Assembly: GCF_036250675.1 (NCBI RefSeq)
Contig: NZ_CP109592.1
Coordinates: 186,001 to 250,000 of the forward strand
Origin: Streptomyces sp. NBC_01689
GTDB taxonomy: Bacteria; Actinomycetota; Actinomycetes; Streptomycetales; Streptomycetaceae
Direction of reading: 5' to 3'
Length of the DNA stretch: 64,000 nt
The stretch's first letter is position 1. Each line of letters begins with the position of its first letter. Positions 35,543 to 46,668 of this stretch are shown piece by piece. Under the pieces are notes generated by a model, which ran no database searches, was not told the DNA's origin, and saw only the letters and a list, made by a program, of their open reading frames with translations. Made by a program: the position numbers and the translations under genes.

Positions 35543-36328
35543 ATGGCCCAAGTCCACTCGGAGACCACCGGACTTCAGTCGCAGTACTCGGCCCAGCTCA
35601 CCGCGGACCTCGAGCGCAACACCAAGGAACAGGAACGTATCAGCGCCGAGGTGACGTCTTTGCAGGAGCTGTTGGAGGCGCTGCGGCGCGACCAGGCCCT
35701 GCTGGTCAACCTGCAGCGGACCCTGGGTGACGACGCGCCCGGCGCCGGGGAGAAGGCGGCCGGGCCCGCCGCGGCGGTGCCCTCGGTGCCGCGGCAGACC
35801 ACCGCCGGGCCCAAGTCCAAGGCCAAGCCCGCCAAGCAGCAGGCCGCACCGGCCAAGGCCGCCCCCGCCAAGGCGGCGTCCACCAAGACCGCCCCGGCCA
35901 AGACCGTCTCGGCCAAGGCCACCCCGGTCAAGGACGCCCCGGCCAAGGCGGCTTCGTCCAAGGCGACCCCGGTGAAGGCCGCCTCGTCCAAGGCCACCCC
36001 GGCCAAGGCCGCGACACCGAAGGCCGCCGCGAAGGCGCCGGAAGCCGCGGGCAAGCCCACCCTGGTCGAGCTCATCCACGACCACCTGAGCCGGCAGTCC
36101 GAGCCGCGGTCCGCCGCGGAGATCACCACCACGCTCTCCGAGTCCCACCCCGAGCGCGGCATCAAGGCCACGGTCGTGCGCACCACGGTGGAGGGGCTGG
36201 TCGCCAAGGGCCGCGCCCAGCGCAGCAAGCAGGGCACGTCGGTGTACTACACGGCGGCCGGGACCGGTGCGGTCGACGGCTCCGCGAAGCAGCCCGCCGC
36301 GGAGCAGAAGACCCCGGCCACCGACTGA
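35543..36328 (+). CDS. coiled-coil / Lys-Ala-Pro-rich winged-helix protein
   Basis: 261 residues in three parts. Residues 1-60 are a charged coiled coil (LERNTKEQERISAEVTSLQE). Residues about 90-165 are a low-complexity histone-H1-like region of repeated (S/P)AKA(A/T)P units, strongly basic. Residues 170-240 look like a winged helix (IHDHLSRQSEPRSAAEITTTL ... GIKATVVRTTVEGLVAKGRA). This suggests a nucleoid-associated or regulatory DNA-binding protein. GAAAGAAGG precedes the start. I do not recognise a named family. Confidence 0.8.
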   Translation: MAQVHSETTGLQSQYSAQLTADLERNTKEQERISAEVTSLQELLEALRRDQALLVNLQRTLGDDAPGAGEKAAGPAAAVPSVPRQTTAGPKSKAKPAKQQAAPAKAAPAKAASTKTAPAKTVSAKATPVKDAPAKAASSKATPVKAASSKATPAKAATPKAAAKAPEAAGKPTLVELIHDHLSRQSEPRSAAEITTTLSESHPERGIKATVVRTTVEGLVAKGRAQRSKQGTSVYYTAAGTGAVDGSAKQPAAEQKTPATD

Positions 36329-36463
36329 CACGAAGGCATGCGCAGCCCTGCCCGCGCGGCCGGTCCGCGCCGGTCGGCATCGTCCTGCCCGCGCCGGGCC
36401 CGGACCCGTCGACACCCATGTCATGAGCGGGCCGCTGCCTCCGGTGCCGCCGCGGCGGCGCCG

Positions 36464-36979
36464 TCACCCGGTCGTGGCGCCCGGGGCCCTCATGTGCCGC
36501 TCTTCTTCCGCGGGTTGGGCGGGGCCGGCGGTCCAGGTGATGTGCGGAGGTTCGACACGTGCGCACAAGGGGTGGCCGTGCGCGTCGCTGAGGCCGAGGC
36601 GTCCGACGAGGAGGCCTTCGCGCGCGGCGGCCGCGAGCACCTCCGGGGGTACGGCGTCGAGCATCAGCTTGGCGCGGCGGAACATCGTGAAGACGCCCGG
36701 CTCGTCGACGGTGCCCCACGACAGGTAGACGAACCGGCGGCCCAGGCGGTCCTGGACGTAGGGGCCTTGGACATGGGTGCCGGCCGGCGAGGCGGTCGCC
36801 GTGCACGGCAGGGTCCAGGTCGCGGACGGGGCGTCACCGGGCTGCGGGTCGAGGAGTTCGGCGGGCCGGTCACGGCGTTGCACGGCGACATGGATGTTGC
36901 GGTACGCGGGGAACGCGGCGTCTGCGGGTGCCGGGCAGGTGCGGCCCGGCAGGTCGACGGCGTCGATACGGATGTGCAT
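36464..36979 (-). CDS. DUF5990 family protein
   Basis: 171 residues. The pattern IRIDAVDLPGRTC, NIHVAVQRRD, GPYVQDRLGRRFVYLSWG and MFRRAKLMLDAVP matches the actinobacterial DUF5990 family, of unknown function. I prefer the ATG before HIRID, although ATG codons 9 and 12 bases upstream are possible. The C-terminus is variable. Nothing in the context suggests a role. Confidence 0.8.
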   Translation of the reverse strand: MHIRIDAVDLPGRTCPAPADAAFPAYRNIHVAVQRRDRPAELLDPQPGDAPSATWTLPCTATASPAGTHVQGPYVQDRLGRRFVYLSWGTVDEPGVFTMFRRAKLMLDAVPPEVLAAAAREGLLVGRLGLSDAHGHPLCARVEPPHITWTAGPAQPAEEERHMRAPGATTG

Positions 36980-37243
36980 GCCGGCCATCATCCCCGCCGT
37001 GGCCGTCGCGGGGTGTCCCGCGGCGCCGTGGCGGGGGCCGGTGCGCGGGGCGAACCGTTCCACGCCTGGTGGTGGTCCGTGCGAGTGGTGGATCTCCCGG
37101 TGGGGTCGTAGCGTCGGTGGGAGGAGCCAACCTCCGTGTGGGAAGGCAGTCGGCCGTCGTCCGCCGTCAGGCGGGGCCCCGGCGGACCGGCCGGACCAGT
37201 GCGGGGGCCAGTGAATCCAAGGAGAACGCGGCCGGGAGCGGAC

Positions 37244-37729
37244 ATGCGAAAACTCACCGTCAGGGCGGCAGTCACGTTCTGTGCCGCGGTATCGCTGGCC
37301 ACGGTCATGGGAACGGCGGACGCCGCTCCCGTGGCGTCGCCGCGGTCCGCGCACACCGTCGCGCAGGAGTCGGCGCCCCGCCAGGTGCCGACGCGGACTG
37401 TCGTCCTCGACTGCTTCTCGCAGCCGCAGGTCGAGCCCGGCGACTTCGTGCTCGCCTGCGGTGACGGCAACAGCCGTCTCACCTCGCTGCAGTGGTCGCG
37501 CTGGGGCGCCAACTCCGCGGTGGCCACCGGCATCAACATGGTCAACGACTGCAAGCCGTACTGCGCCGCGGGAACCTTCCGTGACTACCCCGTCACCGTG
37601 CGGCTCGACCGCCCGCAAGCCTCGAAGAACAACCCCCAGTCCACGCACTACACCCGGCTGACGCTCCTGTACACCGACACCGAGCCCGCCGGATACGGAC
37701 AGACGGCCACCTACCCCTTGTCGAACTGA
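37244..37729 (+). CDS. secreted protein of unknown function
   Basis: 161 residues with a clear Sec signal peptide (KLTVR then a hydrophobic Ala/Val stretch, likely cleaved near TADAA). The mature part carries four cysteines (LDCFSQ, LACGDGN, VNDCKPYCAAG), probably two disulfides, and a pattern of short strands ending in YTRLTLLYTDTEP. Similar small exported proteins are common in Streptomyces, without known function. A start at 37136 is less likely because the signal peptide begins here. Confidence 0.8.
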   Translation: MRKLTVRAAVTFCAAVSLATVMGTADAAPVASPRSAHTVAQESAPRQVPTRTVVLDCFSQPQVEPGDFVLACGDGNSRLTSLQWSRWGANSAVATGINMVNDCKPYCAAGTFRDYPVTVRLDRPQASKNNPQSTHYTRLTLLYTDTEPAGYGQTATYPLSN

Positions 37730-37877
37730 CGGCGGCGGTGGCCGCGCCCGGGAGGGGTTGTCGCGGGCCGCTTCACCTGGTCTTCTGTACCCCGGTCGTC
37801 CGGCAGGCATCCCGCCCGCCGGACCACCGGGCCGTCCTGTGTCCGGTGTGGGACACGGGATCTGGGGTGGGCGAGGC

Positions 37878-38702
37878 GTGGAATCGGTGGCCGGGCAGGA
37901 CGTACGGGGCGCTCTGCCCGAGGGGCTGGAGGCGGCCGTCCGTGAAACCGCCCGGGAGATCGCCGCGCTGCTGAGCCGGGACGCGGACATGGAGCGCGCG
38001 GTACCCGGGTCGCGGTGGAGCGTCGGGGAGGCGGCCGCGCATCTGGCACAGGCCAACGAACTGATGGCCCAGCTCGCGGCGGGACAGCCGCGCGCTTACG
38101 GGGACGGGACACCGCAGAGCCTGGCCGCGGCCAACGAGCGGGCACTCGCCGCGTTCGGCGAGCGCCGGGCACAGCCGCTGGCCGAGATGATCGAGACACA
38201 GGCCGAGGCGTACCTGAAGGCGTGGGACACGGGTGCCGCCGCGCGGGGAACGCTCCTCACTCCGCTGGGCCCGATGACCGCCGACGTGCTGGGCTCCTAT
38301 CTGCTGACCCACATGCTGGGCCACGGGTACGACCTGGCCCGCGCGCTGGGCCGGCCGCACATGATCGACCGTGCCCGGGTCGGACTGACCGTGCCGTTCC
38401 TGCTCACGGCCATGCCGCGGGTGACCGACCCGGCCCGGGCCGCCGGGCTGAGCGCGCGCTACACGATCCGGCTGCGGGGCGGCGGCCGGTTCGGGGTGAC
38501 GGTGGCCGACGGTGCCGTGCGGGTCGACCCGCGGCCGCCGGCCCGGCCGGACTGCACCATCCTGACCGAACCGGTCACCTTCCTGCTGATGGCGCTCGGC
38601 CGGCGGGGCCAGTGGAACGCCCTGGGGCGGGGCGGCATCACCGTCTGGGGCCGCAGGCCCTGGCTCGCGCCCCGCTTCCCCGGCCTGTTCAAGGCGCCCT
38701 GA
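37878..38702 (+). CDS. maleylpyruvate isomerase/DinB-like protein with SCP2-like domain
   Basis: About 274 residues. The N-terminal half is the mycothiol-dependent maleylpyruvate isomerase/DinB-like helix bundle (GSRWSVGEAAAHLAQANELM ... LTHMLGHGYDLARALG, with metal-binding histidines). The C-terminal half has a sterol-carrier-like fold (YTIRLRGGGRFGVTVADGAVRV ... TFLLMALGRRG). Family members use metal to isomerise or detoxify thiol adducts, but the substrate is unknown. The GTG start is tentative; an earlier ATG at 37758 has a non-coding-like Pro/Gly lead. Confidence 0.75.
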   Translation: MESVAGQDVRGALPEGLEAAVRETAREIAALLSRDADMERAVPGSRWSVGEAAAHLAQANELMAQLAAGQPRAYGDGTPQSLAAANERALAAFGERRAQPLAEMIETQAEAYLKAWDTGAAARGTLLTPLGPMTADVLGSYLLTHMLGHGYDLARALGRPHMIDRARVGLTVPFLLTAMPRVTDPARAAGLSARYTIRLRGGGRFGVTVADGAVRVDPRPPARPDCTILTEPVTFLLMALGRRGQWNALGRGGITVWGRRPWLAPRFPGLFKAP

Positions 38703-38727
38703 CCGCGGCGGGTGCGGCCGGGACGGT

Positions 38728-39264
38728 CTACCTCGGGCCGGGCGCGCCGGCCGCGGGAGTGGTGACCAGCAGGCCGAGCAGGGTCCCGCGGTGCAGGTCG
38801 GCGATCGGGTCCAGGAGGTCCGGGTGCCGCAGCAGGGGTGCCGCCCGGTGGTCGCGGGGGCTGGGCACGGTGAGACGGCGTGCGCTGCCGATGCCGCGGG
38901 TGCCGTGGTGGGTGGCGGCCAGGCAGGCCGTCGCGACGGCGGCGAGATCGGCGTCGGCCAGCAGGCAGGCCGCCCAGCTGACGACGGTCTCGTCGACCCA
39001 GGTGCGCCAGAGGTGGTCGGCTCCGGCCGGCGGGGGCGCGTCGGCGCCGGTCACGTAGTCCAGGCGGCCCGAACCGCCGGGGCCGAGCAGGCCGAGCAGT
39101 TCGGCGTCCAGCGGGGTGGGGTAGCGCAGCGCGGCGGCGATGGTGACCGCGTGCTGCGCCTGGGCCTCGGCCAGGGCATGGTTCAGCGAGCCGGCCGCCG
39201 GCGGGAACGCCGACAGCAGCCAGCGCGCGGAGGCGCTGATGACGGGTGAGAGTTCGCTGGGCAT
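38728..39264 (-). CDS. hypothetical protein
   Basis: 178 residues, mainly helical and Ala/Leu-rich, with no signal peptide or membrane span. GAAGGACGG precedes the ATG and codon bias is good. HLWRTWVDETVVSWAACLLAD and HRGTLLGLLVTTP are the most distinctive segments. I do not recognise a family. Confidence 0.6.
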   Translation of the reverse strand: MPSELSPVISASARWLLSAFPPAAGSLNHALAEAQAQHAVTIAAALRYPTPLDAELLGLLGPGGSGRLDYVTGADAPPPAGADHLWRTWVDETVVSWAACLLADADLAAVATACLAATHHGTRGIGSARRLTVPSPRDHRAAPLLRHPDLLDPIADLHRGTLLGLLVTTPAAGAPGPR

Positions 39265-39619
39265 GGTGACCGTCCTTCGCAGGTACCCGCCGTGGCCGTG
39301 CCCGGCCAGGTCACGGGCGCTCGCGCACCGGAGGAGCAGGCGCGTGGCGGTCAAACGTAAGGGCCGCCGTCGCGACGGCGACAGGACGTGGGTCACAGAC
39401 CGGGGTGTGAGGTTGCCCGCCGCGCCCCGGGCACGGTCCGGGACGGTCCGCCGCCCGGGGCTGCCCCCTGCCCGGCGCCGAGCGTGACGGTCGCCGCCCG
39501 GGGGCTGCCCCCCCGGACCCGGACGCGAGGGGCGCCGCCCGGGGCAGGAGCGGGCGCGCGGAAGCAGGATGGGGCGCCCCGGAGTCAGGGGCGTGGGCGG
39601 CCCTGGGTCAGGATGGGGC

Positions 39620-41068
39620 TCAATGGGCCTGTTGGGCGCGCCTGGGCAGCAGGCCCACCAGCAGCAGTGTCAGGAGGTTCAGGCCCGCGGCGACGGCGAG
39701 GACGAGTTCGGCGGCGGCGAGGCAGGAGGACGGGGACGGGTGCCCGGCCCGGGCGAAGAAGACCGTGCCGAGGGCGGCGACGCCGAGGGCGCCGGCGAAC
39801 TGCTGGACGGCGTTGAGCAGGCCCGCGCCGGTGCCGACCTCCTCGGCGGTGGCGTCGCCGATGATGAAGTCGACCAGCGGGACGAACACCAGGCCGGAGC
39901 CGAAACCGGTGCACAGCAGCGCGGGCGCCAGCTTCCAGACGGTGATGCCGGTCCCGAAGCGGTCGAGGGACCAGCACAGGGCCAGCAGGCCCACGACGGC
40001 GACGGCCAGCCCCAGGTGCAGGGTCGCGCGTCCCAGCTTCTCGGTGAGCACGGCGCCCGCGAGCAGGACGGCGACGGCCGTGCCGAGGGCCCAGGGGATC
40101 AGGGTCAGGCCGGTGTGCAGCGGCGTCCAGTGCAGGCCCTGCTGCAGCAGCAGGTTGATGACGAGGACGAACGCGCTCAGTGACGCGTAGAACCCGGCCA
40201 CGATCACCAGGCCGACGACGAAGCTGCGCCTGCGGAACAGCGAGGGCGCGATGACAGGGTGGCGGCTGCGCCGCTGGGAGAGAACGAACAGGGCGAGCAG
40301 GACGACGGAGGCGGCCGTCATGACGTAGGTCCAGACGGGCCAGCCGAGGTCGCGTCCCTGGATGAGCGGGACGATCAGCAGGGCCGAGGCCGCGGTGAGC
40401 AGGCCGACGCCGGTGAGGTCGAGGCGGGCGGTGGGGTCCTCGCCGCCGTGGTGCGGCAGGACCCGCCGGGCGAGGGCGCCGGCCACGACACCGAGCGGCA
40501 CGTTGATCAGGAAGATGGAGCGCCACTGGCTGCCGAAGAGGTCCAGGTGGAGCAGCCAGCCCGCCAGGACGGGCCCGCCGACCATGGTCAGACCCATCAG
40601 CGGGCCGACCGGGGTCAGCGCCCTGCGCAGGTGCTGGGGCGGGAAGACGACCTTCACCAGGGCCAGGCCCTGCGGGATCATCACCGACCCGCACAGGCCC
40701 TGCAGGGTGCGGGCGACTATCAGGAAGAGCGGGTCGGGGGCGAGACCGCAGGCCAGTGAGGTCAGGGTGAAGCCGGCCATGCCGAGCAGGAAGAGCCGGC
40801 GCCGCCCGAGCAGGTCCCCGAGCCGTCCCGAGGTGACGAGACCGAGCGCGAAGGCGGCGGTGTAGGCGCTCACCACCCACTGGACGGTGACCTGGCCGCC
40901 GCCGAGGTCGGCGTGGATGGACGGGCCGGCGAGGCTCGCGATGCTGGAGTCGATCAGATCCATGACGTCGGCCATGACCACGACGGTCAGGACGAGCCAC
41001 GCGGTCCGCGACGGCGGTGTGCTGGTGGGAGGCGCTTGGGAGGAGCGCTGGTCGATGGACACGAACAC
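39620..41068 (-). CDS. MFS multidrug exporter (DHA2/EmrB type)
   Basis: A 482-residue permease predicted to have 14 membrane spans. It shows the MFS loop 2-3 signature (GRLGDLLGRRRLF) and the drug-antiporter motif C region (GPVLAGWLLHL). It likely expels a hydrophobic drug in exchange for protons. The GTG start lies inside a GAACACCGTTC operator, so the message may be leaderless or start very close. It is divergent from its probable repressor. Confidence 0.9.
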   Translation of the reverse strand: MFVSIDQRSSQAPPTSTPPSRTAWLVLTVVVMADVMDLIDSSIASLAGPSIHADLGGGQVTVQWVVSAYTAAFALGLVTSGRLGDLLGRRRLFLLGMAGFTLTSLACGLAPDPLFLIVARTLQGLCGSVMIPQGLALVKVVFPPQHLRRALTPVGPLMGLTMVGGPVLAGWLLHLDLFGSQWRSIFLINVPLGVVAGALARRVLPHHGGEDPTARLDLTGVGLLTAASALLIVPLIQGRDLGWPVWTYVMTAASVVLLALFVLSQRRSRHPVIAPSLFRRRSFVVGLVIVAGFYASLSAFVLVINLLLQQGLHWTPLHTGLTLIPWALGTAVAVLLAGAVLTEKLGRATLHLGLAVAVVGLLALCWSLDRFGTGITVWKLAPALLCTGFGSGLVFVPLVDFIIGDATAEEVGTGAGLLNAVQQFAGALGVAALGTVFFARAGHPSPSSCLAAAELVLAVAAGLNLLTLLLVGLLPRRAQQAH

Positions 41069-41134
41069 CGTTCTACATTAGATCGCCGTTCTGAACAATA
41101 CGAACACTGTTCGGAGTTGCGTGGAACACTGTTC
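41063..41134. promoter_or_regulatory. three GAACAC(T/C)GTTC operators
   Basis: Palindromes GAACACCGTTC (41063-41073), GAACACTGTTC (41102-41112) and GAACACTGTTC (41124-41134) fill the 90-bp gap between exporter and TetR genes. The last two are 22 bases apart, two helical turns. This is the expected layout for TetR autorepression and exporter control. Confidence 0.85.
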
Positions 41135-41158
41135 GCCGATTGTGGTTAGACTGCCCGT

Positions 41159-41899
41159 ATGTCACCGACCCCGGAACAGCGGCGCGCGGCGCGGCACCAG
41201 CTCGGCACCGGTTCGAGCGCACCCGCGGCCCGGCGCGGACCGTCCGGCGGGCGCAAGAAGCCGATCACGGTCGACGCCATCATCAGCACCGCGTTCGCCA
41301 TCGTGGAGGCGGAGGGGTACGACGCCCTGACGATGCGGCGGGTGGCCACCGCGCTGGAGACGGGACCGTCCTCGCTCTACGCCCACGTGGTCAACAAGGA
41401 GGACCTGGACGAGCTGCTCATCGGCCGGCTGTGCGCCGAGATCGAGCTGCCCGAGCCGGACCCCGCGCTGTGGCGGCAGCAGCTCACCGATGTCTGCACC
41501 CAGCTGCGCGACCAGTACCTGCGCTTCCCGGGCATCTCCCGGGCGGCCATCGCGGCGGCCCCCTCCCATCTGGAGACGCTGCGGGTCGCCGAGGGCATGC
41601 TCGCCCTCCTGCTCGCCGGGGGCATCGCCCCGCAGGTCGCGGCCTGGGCGCTCGACTCGCTGTCGCTGTACGTCAACGCCTACAGCCTGGAGGTCTCCCT
41701 GGTGAACAGCCGGCTGGGGCGCGGCGACGACGAGTGGGTCGTCAGCCGCGACGAACTGCTGCGCCGGTTCGCCGCCCTGCCGGACGACACCTTCCCGCGG
41801 ACCAAGCGCTACGCCGCCGAGCTCACCGCCGGGAGCGTGCACGACCGCTTCGACTTCACCATCGGCCTGATGATCGACGGGCTGCCGGGCGCACGCTGA
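41159..41899 (+). CDS. TetR-family repressor of MFS exporter
   Basis: 246 residues. A basic N-terminal tail precedes the helix-turn-helix (TMRRVATALETGPSSLYAHVVNKEDL). The C-terminal domain resembles TetR_C of drug-responsive regulators. The ATG is only 25 bases from the nearest operator palindrome. Divergent placement to the DHA2 exporter makes it the likely drug-responsive repressor. Confidence 0.9.
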   Translation: MSPTPEQRRAARHQLGTGSSAPAARRGPSGGRKKPITVDAIISTAFAIVEAEGYDALTMRRVATALETGPSSLYAHVVNKEDLDELLIGRLCAEIELPEPDPALWRQQLTDVCTQLRDQYLRFPGISRAAIAAAPSHLETLRVAEGMLALLLAGGIAPQVAAWALDSLSLYVNAYSLEVSLVNSRLGRGDDEWVVSRDELLRRFAALPDDTFPRTKRYAAELTAGSVHDRFDFTIGLMIDGLPGAR

Positions 41900-41983
41900 G
41901 ATCCCGCCCGGCCCGCGCCCCGGCCCAAGGGCGTGGCGGTCGTGGCGGCGGACCGGGAGAGGGCCGGGAGAGGGGACCGGCTG

Positions 41984-43873
<1,890 letters not shown>

Positions 43874-43984
43874 GTCAGCCTCCTCGGGCTGTCGGCCTGG
43901 CCACCCCCCTGTGCCCCTCCAGGCTAGCGAGTCCCCGGGGCCGGGGCTTGGGGAGGAAGCGGGACCCCGGGACGGCGGGGCGGA

Positions 43985-44878
43985 TCAGGTCCGGCCGCGG
44001 CGGTGGGCCGGAGGTACGGCGACCAGGGTCTGGGCGAGGGGGATGCGGGCCAGCAGGACCGCCCCGTACAGGATCAGGCCGGCCCCGGCGATCTCGGGGA
44101 CCAGCCACCAGCCGGTGCGGATCTGCTCCGCGTACAGGGTGACGCCCAGGGTGAGGCTGACCAGCGCGTCGCCGAGGGTGAGGGCGGGCTGGGAGGCGAC
44201 CAGGGGGCCGGACTGGACGGCGTTCTGCAGCAGGAACAGCGCGCAGACCCCGGCGGCGGCGAAGGCGTAGGTCTGCCAGGCGAGGAAGAAGCCGGTGACT
44301 CCGCCGGTCTGCCAGGCGTGGGTGGCGTCCTTGATCAGGGCCGCGGTGAGCGCGTAGCCGATGGCCGCGGCGCTGCCGAAGCAGGCCGCGCGGGCCCGTC
44401 CGGCGGGCCAGCGCAGCGCGATCCGGACGGCGACCGCCATGACGCCGACGCAGCCGGCGACGGCCATCGCCCAGCCGCCCGCGGAGGGCTGGTCGGTGCC
44501 GGGCGAGGGGGCCGCCGCGCCCAGGGCGACGCCCAGCCCGGCGGCGATGCACGCCACCGCCGTCCAGCCGCGCCGGGTCACCCGCCGGCGCAGCACCAGG
44601 CCGCCGATCAGCAGGGCGAAGGGAAGCTCCAGGACGAAGATCGGCTGTACGACGGCGAGGGCGCCGTTGACCAGTGCCAGTGCCTGGAAGCAGGCCGCCG
44701 CCATGACCGCGGCCATGCCGCCGAGCCAGGCCGGCCGGCGCAGCAGGTCGACGAAGAGCCGGGCGCGGAAGCCTTCGGAGAGGGGGACGTCCTGTGCGGC
44801 ACGGCGCTGGAGGACGGTGGCGGTCGCGTTGCTGGCGGCGGCCAGCAGGGCGAAGACGACGGAGACCACCATGCCCAC
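43985..44878 (-). CDS. DMT/EamA-type permease
   Basis: A 297-residue protein with about ten hydrophobic spans in two EamA-like halves. It has the N-terminal hairpin ALLAAASNATATVLQRRAA and a helix ending GVTLYAEQIRTGWWLVPE. Substrate unknown. A GTG with GGAGGGA upstream is preferred to the ATG two codons later. It is separate from the GH15 gene by a 111-bp gap. Confidence 0.85.
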   Translation of the reverse strand: MGMVVSVVFALLAAASNATATVLQRRAAQDVPLSEGFRARLFVDLLRRPAWLGGMAAVMAAACFQALALVNGALAVVQPIFVLELPFALLIGGLVLRRRVTRRGWTAVACIAAGLGVALGAAAPSPGTDQPSAGGWAMAVAGCVGVMAVAVRIALRWPAGRARAACFGSAAAIGYALTAALIKDATHAWQTGGVTGFFLAWQTYAFAAAGVCALFLLQNAVQSGPLVASQPALTLGDALVSLTLGVTLYAEQIRTGWWLVPEIAGAGLILYGAVLLARIPLAQTLVAVPPAHRRGRT

Positions 44879-45008
44879 CGGCCTGTCCCTCCTCGTCTCC
44901 CGTACCCGGGTCCCGGCGCGTGGGCCGGTTCATGCCCATGCTCCCGCGCGGCCCCGGCGCCCGCCCCCCGACCGGCCCGGCCCGGGGTGTCGGACCCGTG
45001 GGGCGCCG

Positions 45009-46283
45009 TCAGCGGGCGGCGGGCTGCGCGGGGAGGTCGAAGACGTGTCCGGGTGAGACGATCTTCGTGACCACTTCGCCGAGGAGGGTGCTGGGCTCGG
45101 TGCCGTCGTGGCTGATGTCGGTGTTCACGAGCACGACCAGGGTGGCCTGGGCCGAGGGCAGGTAGACGGTCAGCGACTCGTAGCCCGGCAGGGAGCCGTT
45201 GTGGCCGATCCAGCCCTGCACGTCGAAGATGCCCAGGCCGTAGCCGGCGCCCGGGATCGTGGTGGGGGGTGTGGTCAGCCGCTGCTTCTGGAGGGCGGGG
45301 CTGATCAGCTCCGTACCGTCGGGCAGGACGCCCGTGGCGACGGTACGGGCCCAGATGTGCAGGTCGTCCAGGTTCGAGATCATCGCGCCGGCCGTCCAGG
45401 CCCAGGAGGGGTTCCAGCCGGCGGTCTCCTCGATCTCGCCGCTCGCGGTCTGGTCGGTGTAGCCCTGGGCGTGCGGGGCGGGGAAGGCCGCGTCGGACGG
45501 GAAGAACGTGTGGTCCATGCCCGCCGGGGCGAGGACGTTCTCGCGGATGTAGTCCCCGGCGGGCACGCCGGTCGCCTTCTCCAGGACCAGTCCGAGCAGG
45601 ATGAGGTTGGTGTTGCAGTAGGAGAACTCCCCGCCGGGCGGCGCCAGCGGCGGGTGCCTGAAGGCGTAGCCGAGCAACTCCCGTGGGGTGAAGGATCGTT
45701 GGGGGTGGGACAGGAAGGTCCTGAAGAAGTCCGGGTCCTCGGTGTAGTTGAACAGGCCGCTGCGCATCCCGGCGAGCTCCCGCAGGGTGATCCTGTTCCC
45801 GCCGGGCACGCCGTCGACGTATCTGCCGATCGGGTCGTCCAGCCCCACCTTGCCCTCGTCGACCAGTTTGAGCAGTGCCGTCACGGTGAAGGTCTTGGTC
45901 TCGCTGCCGATCCGCATGTACAGGTCCGGCGCCATCCCGCGCCCGTCGCTGCGGTCGGCGACACCGAACGACCGTACGTAGGTGCCCTGACCGTGCGTCC
46001 ACAGCCCCACGGTCACCCCGGGTATACCGGCGTCGTCCATGACCTTCCGTACGGTCGCGTCGAGTTGACGGGTCACGGCGGGGGTGAGCGTGCGTACGTC
46101 GCCCGTCGCCGGGCCGGACGGTGACGGGGACCCGGGGACCTTCGCGGCGGCAGCGGTCGTGACGGCGGGGCCGGCCGCGTGCGCGGTGGCGGCGGGGGCG
46201 CCGCCCGCGGCCGCGGTCATGAGCGCTCCCACCGCCGTGGCGGTGACGGCTCCTCTGCGCAGTCGGGTGCACGAGTGGGTCAT
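45009..46283 (-). CDS. secreted serine hydrolase (class C beta-lactamase / DD-peptidase fold)
   Basis: 424 residues. The signal peptide (RLRRGAVTATAVGALM ... ATAHAA) is followed by a penicillin-binding-like domain. The nucleophile motif is S-E-T-K in RIGSETKTFTV, the second motif is YCN, and the third is HNG in IGHNGSLPGY. Known relatives are DD-carboxypeptidases, esterases and beta-lactamases; motif 3 HNG is common in the carboxypeptidase-like group. Likely exported. Confidence 0.9.
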   Translation of the reverse strand: MTHSCTRLRRGAVTATAVGALMTAAAGGAPAATAHAAGPAVTTAAAAKVPGSPSPSGPATGDVRTLTPAVTRQLDATVRKVMDDAGIPGVTVGLWTHGQGTYVRSFGVADRSDGRGMAPDLYMRIGSETKTFTVTALLKLVDEGKVGLDDPIGRYVDGVPGGNRITLRELAGMRSGLFNYTEDPDFFRTFLSHPQRSFTPRELLGYAFRHPPLAPPGGEFSYCNTNLILLGLVLEKATGVPAGDYIRENVLAPAGMDHTFFPSDAAFPAPHAQGYTDQTASGEIEETAGWNPSWAWTAGAMISNLDDLHIWARTVATGVLPDGTELISPALQKQRLTTPPTTIPGAGYGLGIFDVQGWIGHNGSLPGYESLTVYLPSAQATLVVLVNTDISHDGTEPSTLLGEVVTKIVSPGHVFDLPAQPAAR

Positions 46284-46668
46284 GGGCCGGCTCCAGGCGC
46301 GTGAGGACCGGGCCCGCGGGCGTCGCGGGCACGGCCGCGGGGCGTCCGGGTCGGGCGGACGCCGTGTACGGGGCGTGTCACGTGTCCGCCCCCGTCGCCC
46401 GTGCCGGGGGGGGGCCGGGCGCGAGGCCGCGCGCCGGGCCGCGGGGTCCGCGGCGCTCGCGCGGGACACGGGACCCTGGGCCCCGTCCTCCTCAAGGATA
46501 GGAGGGGCGGGATGCCGTCGCCTGTCGGGCGGTGGCATCGACGGCGCGGGCCGCGGACCGGGTCAGGGAGGAGCCGCGGACCGGGCGGGGAAAGGTTTCG
46601 AGGACGGGCTCGGAGACTGATCCGACGCTCCGGGCAAGCCCTGGTGGGGGCCGGCCGCGGGGCGGGGC
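46284..46668. other. 385-bp non-coding region
   Basis: Very G/C-rich sequence between the serine-hydrolase start and the LysR stop. I see no gene, hairpin or repeat worth naming. Confidence 0.5.
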
